From CAVQEG01 sp963711465 (GTDB lineage Bacteria > Bacteroidota > Ignavibacteria > OLB7): a DNA stretch of 64,000 nt. The notes beneath the pieces were generated by a model. The model was given only the letters and a program-made list of their open reading frames with translations. It was not told the DNA's origin and ran no database searches. The position numbers were made by a program, and so were the translations under genes. The stretch covers positions 496,001 to 560,000 of the forward strand of contig CAVQEG010000001.1 in NCBI GenBank assembly GCA_963711465.1, given 5' to 3'. How positions within the stretch are numbered: the first letter of the stretch is position 1; every line of letters starts with the position of its first letter. Below are positions 16,433-23,547 of this stretch, piece by piece.

Positions 16433-17956
16433 ATGACTACCAGAATGACTCGTCCGACGACGCTTGGAGCGCTGAAGGCCGCCGGCTATCACGTCCGACC
16501 GGTGAAGGACGAAATGCGCTCGAATCTGATCGCGAAGCTCCGCAGCGGCGAGGAGCTGTTTCCGGGAATCGTCGGTTTCCGTGAGACGGTAATTCCGCAG
16601 CTGGTCAACGCGGTGCTTGCCCGGCACGACATTCTGCTGCTCGGACTGCGTGGGCAGGCCAAGACACGGATTGCCCGGCTGCTGCCGCATCTGCTCGACG
16701 AGGTGATACCGATCGTCGAGGGATCGGAGATCAACGACGATCCGTTCGCGCCGACGAGCCGTTTCGCGCGTGATCTGGTGGCCGAGAAGGGCGATGATAC
16801 GCCGATCGCGTGGATCTCGCGCGAGGCCCGCTACGGCGAGAAGCTGGCGACGCCGGACGTAACGATCGCCGACCTCATCGGAGACATCGATCCGATCAAG
16901 GCGGCGAGTCGACGGCTGACCTATGGACACGAGGAAGCGATCCACTTCGGGATCATCCCGCGCACCAATCGCGGCGTGTTCGTCATCAACGAACTTCCCG
17001 ATCTGCAACCGCGCATCCAGGTGGGGTTGTTCAACATCATGCAGGAGCGCGACATCCAGATCAGGGGATTCAACGTTCGAATTCCGCTGGACCTGATGAT
17101 CGTCTTCACGGCGAATCCTCAGGACTACACCAATCGAGGAGCGATCATCACGCCACTGAAGGACCGGATCGACTCGCAGATTCTGACGCACTATCCGCGG
17201 CGACTCGAGGAGGGCATGAGCATCACGCGCCAGGAGGCATGGACGTCGCGGGAGGCCGACGGAACTGTGGTGATGCCGGAGTACATCGAGCAGATCGTCG
17301 AGATGATCGGGGCGCAGGCACGCCGGTCGGAATTCGTCGACCAGCAATCGGGCGTCTCCGCGCGCATGACGATCACGACGATGGAGGCGCTGGTGTCCAA
17401 TGCCGAGCGCCGCGCGATTCTCAATGGCGAAGGGGTGATCGTCCCGCGCATCGTCGATCTGCAGCAGGCGCTCCCCGGAATCACCGGCAAGGTGGAGCTC
17501 GTCTTCGAAGGCGAACAGGAGGGTCCGGTGAAGGTGGCGCGGGCGCTGATCGGCAAGGCGGTGCGGGAGGTATTCGCGATGTATTTCCCGAACCCACTCG
17601 ATCGGCCGCGTCGGGGCGGAGAACGCCGGGAGCGGCCCGAGGACCCCTACAGCGAGATTCTCAAATGGTTCTCCGGCGGCAACACCGTGACCCTGGAGGA
17701 CACCATGCCGTCGGATCGCTACCTCGCCGAACTCGATCGGGTGCCGGGGCTGCGTGAGATGACCGTGCGCCATCTGAAGGTCGATGCCGGCAATGACTAT
17801 GAAGTTGCCACCGCCATGGAATTCGTGCTCGACGGACTGCATCAGAACTCGAAGATCGCGCGCGAGGATGCCGACGCCACCATCAGCTACACCGACATGA
17901 TCGGAGCGATTTTCACGGGCAGAGGAGATGATCCCGACGACATCGACGAGTTCTGA
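16433..17956 (+). CDS. AAA+ ATPase of the MoxR/Mg-chelatase ChlI type
   Basis: A 507-residue protein with an N-terminal AAA+ module. Walker A is the variant GLRGQAKT (residues 71-78), and the Walker B region GVFVINELPDL (181-191) has Asn where Asp is usual before the Glu. FTANPQDYTNRG (sensor 1 region) and PLKDRIDSQILTHYP (arginine-finger region) follow. The last 150 residues are a less conserved helical part ending in an acidic tail (GDDPDDIDEF). Such proteins normally work with a VWA-domain partner as a chelatase or chaperone; no such partner adjoins it here. It is divergent from the GT9 gene with only 31 nt between starts. Substrate unknown. Confidence 0.75.
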   Translation: MTTRMTRPTTLGALKAAGYHVRPVKDEMRSNLIAKLRSGEELFPGIVGFRETVIPQLVNAVLARHDILLLGLRGQAKTRIARLLPHLLDEVIPIVEGSEINDDPFAPTSRFARDLVAEKGDDTPIAWISREARYGEKLATPDVTIADLIGDIDPIKAASRRLTYGHEEAIHFGIIPRTNRGVFVINELPDLQPRIQVGLFNIMQERDIQIRGFNVRIPLDLMIVFTANPQDYTNRGAIITPLKDRIDSQILTHYPRRLEEGMSITRQEAWTSREADGTVVMPEYIEQIVEMIGAQARRSEFVDQQSGVSARMTITTMEALVSNAERRAILNGEGVIVPRIVDLQQALPGITGKVELVFEGEQEGPVKVARALIGKAVREVFAMYFPNPLDRPRRGGERRERPEDPYSEILKWFSGGNTVTLEDTMPSDRYLAELDRVPGLREMTVRHLKVDAGNDYEVATAMEFVLDGLHQNSKIAREDADATISYTDMIGAIFTGRGDDPDDIDEF

Positions 17957-17963
17957 TCGCCAC

Positions 17964-19157
17964 CTATGAGGTCGTGAGGACTTCCCGGAGCGTCGACACC
18001 ACCGTATCGACATGATCCCGCTGGAAAATGAACGGGGGGAGGAAGCGCAGCACGCGTTCGCCGGTTGCGTTGATTATCACGTTTCGCTCGAGCATGGCCT
18101 GGACGACGGGGGCGGCCTCGACGGACAGTTCGACGCCGACCATCGCGCCGGCGCCGCGCACGTCGGCGACGACCGACGGGAGGGCCGACTGCAGGTCGCG
18201 CAACGCATCGAGCATATAGTCACCGACTTCCCGCACGTGATCGGACAGTCCACTTCTTACCTCTTCGAGCACGACGCTACCGGCGGCGCAGGCAAGGGCG
18301 TTGCCGCCGAAGGTGGTTCCATGCTGGCCGCTTCCCCAGGTGGCGGCGACCTCCTCGGTAGCGAGGATCGCGCCGAGCGGGAGTCCGCCACCGATTCCCT
18401 TTGCGAGCGTGACGATGTCGGGGCGAACGTCAAATCGTTCGAAGGCGAAGAAGTCGCCGGTGCGGCCGGCTCCGGACTGGATTTCGTCGGCAACGAGCAG
18501 GAAGCCATGCTCGCGCCTCAGCTCTGCAATCGTCCGGGCGAATTCCTCCGTTATCCAGTTGATGCCTCCTTCTCCCTGGAGGAATTCGACGAACACGGCG
18601 CACGTGGTCTCGTCGACGGCCGCGCGAAGCGAGTCGGCATCATTGAACGGGAGCACGGCGGTTTCCGGGAGGAAGGGACCCATGCCCTCCTTGTGACGTT
18701 GTTTACTGGTGATCGAGAGTGCTCCGTAGGTACGACCGTGGAATGCGCCGGTGAATCCGATGGCGCCGTGCCGCCCGCCATGCGCACTTCCCCAGGCACG
18801 TGTCAGCTTCAGCGCACCTTCGATCGCTTCGGTTCCGCTGTTGGCCAGGAAGACCTTCGGAAATCCGCTCGCGGCGGTGAGCCGTTCGGCGAAGTCGATC
18901 TGTGCGTCCTGATAGAAGAAGTTCGACAGGTGCATGTACCGATGCGCCTGTTGCTCGATCGCCGCGACGATTTTGGGATGTGTATGGCCGAGGGCGTTGA
19001 CGGCGATGCCACCGAGGAAGTCGAGGTAGCGGCGACCGTCGCGGGCGAGGACGTACATGCCGTCAGCGCGGTCGACTTCGATGGCCAGGCGCTTGTAGGT
19101 CGGAACGAAATGTTGGTGCTCGCGATCGGCGAGCGACGCGTTGGTGGTCGTATCCAT
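17964..19157 (-). CDS. argD: acetylornithine/succinyldiaminopimelate-type aminotransferase
   Basis: A 397-residue class III PLP-dependent aminotransferase. The PLP lysine is in LAKGIGGGLPLGA (K253), with the DE pair at 224-225 (LLVADEIQSGAGRTG) and the cofactor phosphate region NSGTEAIEGALKLTR. The overall N-terminal LDFLGGIAVNALGHTHP is typical of ArgD, which converts N-acetylglutamate semialdehyde to acetylornithine in arginine synthesis and may also serve lysine synthesis. No other arg gene adjoins it. It is on the - strand, converging on the AAA+ gene with a 7 nt gap. Confidence 0.85.
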   Translation of the reverse strand: MDTTTNASLADREHQHFVPTYKRLAIEVDRADGMYVLARDGRRYLDFLGGIAVNALGHTHPKIVAAIEQQAHRYMHLSNFFYQDAQIDFAERLTAASGFPKVFLANSGTEAIEGALKLTRAWGSAHGGRHGAIGFTGAFHGRTYGALSITSKQRHKEGMGPFLPETAVLPFNDADSLRAAVDETTCAVFVEFLQGEGGINWITEEFARTIAELRREHGFLLVADEIQSGAGRTGDFFAFERFDVRPDIVTLAKGIGGGLPLGAILATEEVAATWGSGQHGTTFGGNALACAAGSVVLEEVRSGLSDHVREVGDYMLDALRDLQSALPSVVADVRGAGAMVGVELSVEAAPVVQAMLERNVIINATGERVLRFLPPFIFQRDHVDTVVSTLREVLTTS

Positions 19158-19268
19158 CGTCAGTTCGGGTGGTTGTGGTCGGGTCGGGAGCGTCGTGCTG
19201 GTCCTGATGCGTCGAGCCCCTTCACCTGAGTCCGAAGTGACCGAGGGAAAGGGGCCGAATTGTCCGAG

Positions 19269-19361
19269 CTACTTCTTCTTCTTATGCCGGTTCTTGCGAA
19301 GCCGCTTCTTGCGCTTGTGGGTCGCCATCTTGTGGCGCTTCCTCTTCTTGCCGCAGGGCAT
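19269..19361 (-). CDS. 30-residue AURKAIP1/COX24-family small ribosomal protein
   Basis: A tiny, extremely basic protein of 30 residues that begins MPCGKKRKRHKMATHKRKKR and ends in four lysines. The GKKRKRHKMATHKRKKRLRKN core is the conserved sequence of the AURKAIP1/COX24-domain ribosomal proteins found throughout Bacteroidota. A perfect GGAGGT lies 5 nt upstream of its ATG (plus-strand 19367-19372), and a -7 like element lies about 50 nt upstream. The usual third residue is Ser; here it is Cys. It is too short for standard ORF cut-offs and easily missed. It lies upstream of argD but over 100 nt away, so it is probably its own unit. Confidence 0.85.
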   Translation of the reverse strand: MPCGKKRKRHKMATHKRKKRLRKNRHKKKK

Positions 19362-19412
19362 GGGTTACCTCCGTGATGGACTATTGAAATCGCTGAATCG
19401 TATACAGAGTGA

Positions 19413-19439
19413 CGAATATACGAAGCCGGTGGTGAACAA
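19413..19439 (-). promoter_or_regulatory. candidate promoter of the small ribosomal protein gene
   Basis: Read on the - strand: TTG (plus 19437-19439), a 16 nt spacer, then TATATTCG (plus 19413-19420), one base off the TAnnTTTG consensus. It lies about 50 nt upstream of the start codon at 19361. The spacer is shorter than in the other promoters of this window, so confidence is limited. Confidence 0.4.
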
Positions 19440-19486
19440 GTCGCGTCGAAGGGTGACTGACCGGCGGTCGGCTCCGCGGGGGTGTC

Positions 19487-19517
19487 TTGACCGACGGAGT
19501 GGCCGGACATAACTTGA
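19487..19517 (+). promoter_or_regulatory. promoter giving a possibly leaderless mRNA
   Basis: TTG at 19487-19489, a 20 nt spacer, then TAACTTGA at 19510-19517, close to TAnnTTTG. The expected start of transcription, 5-7 nt downstream, falls on or next to the ATG at 19524, so the transcript may lack a leader. Confidence 0.5.
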
Positions 19518-19523
19518 TCGTTT

Positions 19524-21617
19524 ATGAAAATCCGCAGACCAGTGCTTGCGGCAGTACTGTCGCTACTCGCAGCGGGAGCGGCAGCCTGCCAGCCGTTCAA
19601 CAATTTCACGACCTACTTCAATCTGTTCTACAACATGGAACGGATCATGGACGAGGTCGAGCAGCAGTTGCTGTACATCCGCGAGCAGAAGTCGGAGACG
19701 CCCACCTACTACGTGCCGTACGACAACGCGGTGGTCGACCAGGAGGGTCCCTACGATCATCTCGAGCGGTTGTCGATGTCGATGTCCGAGGCGAAGGCGA
19801 ATCGGGTGAAGCTCGATTCGATTCTTCTGAAGGGATCGAAGCTGCTGGCGCAGCACGGCCAGAGCGACTACCTCGACGACGCGGTCTATTACATTGGCAA
19901 GGCATACTTCTACGAGCGCGATTTCGACAAGTCGCAACAGAAGTGCGAGGAGCTGATCGCCAATTTCCCGGACAGTCGCTGGCTTCCCGATGCGCACCTG
20001 GTGCTTGCGATGGACCAGCTGCATCTGCACAACACTGCCACAGCCAAGGTGACGCTCTCGCGTACGATCGACGTCGCGTGGGCCGACAAGCGCATCGACG
20101 TCCTGGTCAATGCCTTCCGGCTCAACGCCGACGTGTACCTCGGCGAGGGCAACATCGACGAGGCGCTCAAGCCGTTCAAGCGGGCGCTGATTCTGAGCAC
20201 CAGCGGAGAGGACCGGGCGCGCTGGCAGTACGAGCTGGCGATGGTGTACTACCGCGCGGGAGACTTCGACGGTGCACTACGCGAGTTTGCGCGGGTGGAC
20301 GCGTATTCGCCGTCGGTGCTCATCCAGTTCGAGACAGGACTGCACAAGGCCGCGGCACTGCGTACGCTTGAGCATCCGGACGAGGCGGCGAAGGTGCTGG
20401 CCGATCTTCGGGACAATTCGAACTATGAAGAGTGGACGGGGCTCGTCGATCTTCAGCAGATGGAGATCGAGGCGCAGTTGAAGGGCAACGGTCGGGTGGA
20501 TGATCAGTCGCTTGCGCTGCTGGACTCGGCCTACCCGAGCGGGAACTACTCGGCGTACGGGATCTACGAGCGGGCAATCCAGGCATATCGTGCCGGAGAC
20601 TACGCCACGGCGCTGCCGGACTTCCAGCGCGTACAGTCGGCCAGGGCGCCGTTCCAGGATCGGGCGCAGCGGATGGCCTCGCTTCTGTCGTACCACCAGG
20701 ATCAGTCGCGCAGGATCGGTGAGCTGACGAAGGTCAACCTCGTGACGTTCCCCGACTCCACACGGTCGCGCGTCGCCACTGCCCACTACAATCTTGCCCG
20801 GACGTTCTCGACGCTTCAGAAGCACGATTCGATGGCGCTGCATTACCGGCTGTCGCGGCAGTGGGCACGACCGGGAAGCTATGAGGAGGCGCGGGCGATC
20901 TACGGACTGGCGATGATGGCGCTCGAGGACGGACGACGGACGGAATCCGATTCGTTGCTCGAGATCCTGGTCGAGGACCATGAGCAGACCGCGTTCGCCG
21001 AGGACGCCCGTCAGCGACTGGGCTACACCGAAGCGGCCATGCACGATCCGGAGGTCGATCTCTACACTTCGGGCACCAGCTTCATGAAGGTGAAGGAGTA
21101 CAGGCCCGCTCTTGAGCAGTTCAAGAAGCTCGTCGCCACCTACCCGCAGTCGAGGTTCGCGCCGGCGGCACTTTACGCGATCGGCCTGATCTACGAGAAG
21201 CAGTTCGACCGGCTCGACAGCGCGTTTGTGTATTATGCGCGCATCGTCAACGAGTTCCCCGACAGCGAGCATGCCGATCGCGTTCGGCCGCTGGTGGCAG
21301 CGGTGATCAACGCACAAAGCGGCGGCGGTGCGTCTCCGCAGGCGCATCCGGACCCACAGCTGATTCCGCTCAACGAGACGGGCAATCTGCGACCGGATTC
21401 GGTCCATCCGGGTGTCGATTCCACCAGCAAGGTGGACCACGTCGATCCCAGTCAGATCGAGCGCCAGCGGCGAGCCGATCAGGCGCGGATGCGGGGCGAG
21501 CTTCCGGGAAATCGTCAGATGGGGCTCGACGGCAACTGGATTCAGAACGGCAACCGCTCGGCGCCCGCGCCTCCGCCGGACAGTTCTGCCGACGGCAATC
21601 CGAAGAAGGACGGGTAG
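19524..21617 (+). CDS. TPR lipoprotein, PorW/SprE-like type IX secretion component
   Basis: A 697-residue envelope protein built of tetratricopeptide-like helical pairs throughout (for example DDAVYYIGKAYFYERDFDKSQ and EVDLYTSGTSFMKVKEYRPA). A signal sequence is followed by Cys22 (AAGAAAC), a weak lipobox. Just after the Cys comes QPFNNFTTYFNLFYNMERIM, which resembles the start of mature PorW/SprE lipoproteins (F-N-T-x-A-x-Y-N-x-Y-F-N). PorW/SprE links T9SS motor and translocon in known systems. The C-terminus is low-complexity, proline- and asparagine-rich. The PorW assignment is inference from the N-terminal pattern and TPR architecture; a generic TPR lipoprotein is the alternative. Confidence 0.6.
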   Translation: MKIRRPVLAAVLSLLAAGAAACQPFNNFTTYFNLFYNMERIMDEVEQQLLYIREQKSETPTYYVPYDNAVVDQEGPYDHLERLSMSMSEAKANRVKLDSILLKGSKLLAQHGQSDYLDDAVYYIGKAYFYERDFDKSQQKCEELIANFPDSRWLPDAHLVLAMDQLHLHNTATAKVTLSRTIDVAWADKRIDVLVNAFRLNADVYLGEGNIDEALKPFKRALILSTSGEDRARWQYELAMVYYRAGDFDGALREFARVDAYSPSVLIQFETGLHKAAALRTLEHPDEAAKVLADLRDNSNYEEWTGLVDLQQMEIEAQLKGNGRVDDQSLALLDSAYPSGNYSAYGIYERAIQAYRAGDYATALPDFQRVQSARAPFQDRAQRMASLLSYHQDQSRRIGELTKVNLVTFPDSTRSRVATAHYNLARTFSTLQKHDSMALHYRLSRQWARPGSYEEARAIYGLAMMALEDGRRTESDSLLEILVEDHEQTAFAEDARQRLGYTEAAMHDPEVDLYTSGTSFMKVKEYRPALEQFKKLVATYPQSRFAPAALYAIGLIYEKQFDRLDSAFVYYARIVNEFPDSEHADRVRPLVAAVINAQSGGGASPQAHPDPQLIPLNETGNLRPDSVHPGVDSTSKVDHVDPSQIERQRRADQARMRGELPGNRQMGLDGNWIQNGNRSAPAPPPDSSADGNPKKDG

Positions 21618-21662
21618 AGTATTCACCCGCTAAGGCACAGTCCACGCCGAATTATCGCATTC

Positions 21663-22454
21663 ATGATCGTCCAGCATCGCGCGTCGGTGACGAGCTACGA
21701 CCAGGTCGCCGACAACGTCTTCACGCTCCGATTTCACGCACCGCGCATCGCTTCTGAAACCCGCGCCGGCCAGTTTCTCAACATTCGACCGGACATCGGC
21801 TTCGATCCGCTGCTGCGCCGCGCCTACAGCGTGCATCGCGTGATCGGCCAGGAGGTGGAGATCATCTTCAATGTCGTCGGCCGAGGTTCCGCAATGCTCG
21901 CCGAAAGACGGGAGGGCGACGTGGTGGACATCCTGGGACCGCTCGGGGTGCCGTTTCATCTCGACGGGACCTACCGGCGTGCAGTGCTGGTTAGCGGTGG
22001 CGTTGGGATCGCTCCGATGCCGATTCTCTCCGAGACGCTCCTCGCGCGCGGCGTGGAGGTGGTGAACCTGTTCGGAGCACGGTGTGCGGCGATGATCCCG
22101 GGAGACGGTCGACTGCCGAACGCCCGGTATGCAACCGACGACGGTTCACAGGGGATGCGGGGAACGGTGGTGGATCTGCTCGCTGCGTTCACCGATGAGA
22201 ACGGCATCAGCTCGACGCGCGTCTTCGCCTGCGGTCCCAATCCGATGCTGCTTGCGCTCGGTGCCTTCTGCCGGGACCGGTCGCTGCCACTGGAAGTGTC
22301 GCTTGAATGCCAGATGGCCTGCGGCATCGGAATCTGCCAGGGATGCCCGGTTGAAATGCGGACGGGGTCGGCGAGGTACACCCTCGTCTGCACGCACGGT
22401 CCTAACTACGATTTTGAGGACATCATGCTGGAGTCGATCCCGTCGGTGCACTGA
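21663..22454 (+). CDS. pyrK: dihydroorotate dehydrogenase electron transfer subunit
   Basis: A 263-residue FAD/[2Fe-2S] flavoprotein that passes electrons from PyrD to NAD in class 1B dihydroorotate dehydrogenase. The FAD motif RRAYSVH lies at 52-58, the NAD-binding SGGVGIAP at 111-118 and ACGPNPML near 189-196. The iron-sulfur cysteines are C220, C225, C228 and C243 (ACGIGICQGCPV ... LVCTHGP), the PyrK spacing. It is followed by pyrD after about 100 nt, with a separate promoter candidate between, so both form a pyrimidine synthesis pair. Confidence 0.9.
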   Translation: MIVQHRASVTSYDQVADNVFTLRFHAPRIASETRAGQFLNIRPDIGFDPLLRRAYSVHRVIGQEVEIIFNVVGRGSAMLAERREGDVVDILGPLGVPFHLDGTYRRAVLVSGGVGIAPMPILSETLLARGVEVVNLFGARCAAMIPGDGRLPNARYATDDGSQGMRGTVVDLLAAFTDENGISSTRVFACGPNPMLLALGAFCRDRSLPLEVSLECQMACGIGICQGCPVEMRTGSARYTLVCTHGPNYDFEDIMLESIPSVH

Positions 22455-22500
22455 CCGCTTCACCACCGCTCGCAACCGGCCATTGCCGGGCGGCCCACGG

Positions 22501-22531
22501 TTGGTCCGGTCTCACCGGATGCGTAGCTTTC
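22501..22531 (+). promoter_or_regulatory. candidate promoter of pyrD
   Basis: TTG at 22501-22503, a 20 nt spacer, then TAGCTTTC at 22524-22531 (one base from TAnnTTTG). Predicted transcription start is about 20 nt before the ATG at 22558. A small hairpin (TCCGGT-CTC-ACCGGA) lies in the spacer. Confidence 0.5.
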
Positions 22532-22557
22532 GGAATTCACGCAACTGCCCATCACCA

Positions 22558-23502
22558 ATGCCATCGACCGCGGTCTGCATTCGCAACGTCACCTTCCGGA
22601 ATCCGGTGCTGACGGCATCCGGCACGTTCGGATACGGCATCGAGAGCGACGATTTCGTCGACGTCTCGACGCTCGGAGGCGTCGTCACAAAGAGCATCAG
22701 CCGCAATCCGCGACCTGGCAATCCACCGCAGCGCATCGCCGAGACCAGAGCGGGAATGCTCAATTCGATCGGTCTTGCCAACGTCGGCGTCGACGTGTTC
22801 CTCGACGAGAAACTGCCGGAGCTGCGTCGGCGAAGGGCAACCGTCGTCGTCAATATCGCGGCGAGTTCGGTCGAGGAGTACGCCTACGTCCTGGAGCGGT
22901 GCGAGGACCACGAGGGGATCGCCGGCTACGAGATCAACGTGAGCTGTCCGAACGTAAAGGATGGCGGGTTGAATTTCGGCACGCACTGTCCTTCGGTCGC
23001 CGAGATCACACGGGAACTGCGGCGGCGTACTGAACGGATGCTGACGATCAAGCTGACGCCGAACGTCACGTCGATCGCCGAATTCGCCCGTGCCTGTGAA
23101 GGCGAGGGAGCCGACGCCGTCTCCTGCATCAACACGTTCGTCGGAATGTCGGTCGACGCGCACACGCGGCGGCCGCGGCTTGCGACGATCACCGGAGGAT
23201 ACTCGGGTCCGGCGATCAAGCCGCTGGCGCTGGCGAAGGTCTATGAGGTCCGGCGTGCGGTGAATATTCCGATCATCGGCATCGGTGGAATCATGAATGC
23301 CACCGACGCCATCGAGTTTCTCGTCGTCGGCGCGTCGATGGTGCAGGTGGGTACGGCGCTGTTCGTCGAACCCGGCTGCGGCGCGGCACTGGTTCAGGGA
23401 ATCGAGGACTACCTCACCGAGCACCGGATGGGTTCGATCGACGATCTCATCGGATCGATGGATACCTCACTGCAGCCGACGCTGGTCAACGCGGGTTGGT
23501 GA
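22558..23502 (+). CDS. pyrD: dihydroorotate dehydrogenase class 1B catalytic subunit
   Basis: A 314-residue FMN enzyme oxidising dihydroorotate to orotate. The catalytic Cys is C130 in YEINVSCPNV, which marks class 1 enzymes. FMN contacts include ASGTFGYG near the N-terminus and IGIGGIMNATDAIEFLVVGAS near the C-terminus. Its partner pyrK lies directly upstream, fixing class 1B (NAD-dependent, with an electron-transfer subunit). The frame is open into pyrK, but the ATG at 22558 gives the family-like start CIRNVTFRNPVLTASG. Confidence 0.93.
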   Translation: MPSTAVCIRNVTFRNPVLTASGTFGYGIESDDFVDVSTLGGVVTKSISRNPRPGNPPQRIAETRAGMLNSIGLANVGVDVFLDEKLPELRRRRATVVVNIAASSVEEYAYVLERCEDHEGIAGYEINVSCPNVKDGGLNFGTHCPSVAEITRELRRRTERMLTIKLTPNVTSIAEFARACEGEGADAVSCINTFVGMSVDAHTRRPRLATITGGYSGPAIKPLALAKVYEVRRAVNIPIIGIGGIMNATDAIEFLVVGASMVQVGTALFVEPGCGAALVQGIEDYLTEHRMGSIDDLIGSMDTSLQPTLVNAGW

Positions 23503-23547
23503 GCACGGAGCGACTACCACGTACACTGAAATTCGACCTTCGAGACA

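Noticed and set aside
19216..19255. GCCCCTT / AAGGGGC inverted repeat after the small ribosomal protein gene
   Set aside because: Only 7 bp with a 26-nt loop and no T-tract; too weak to call a terminator.
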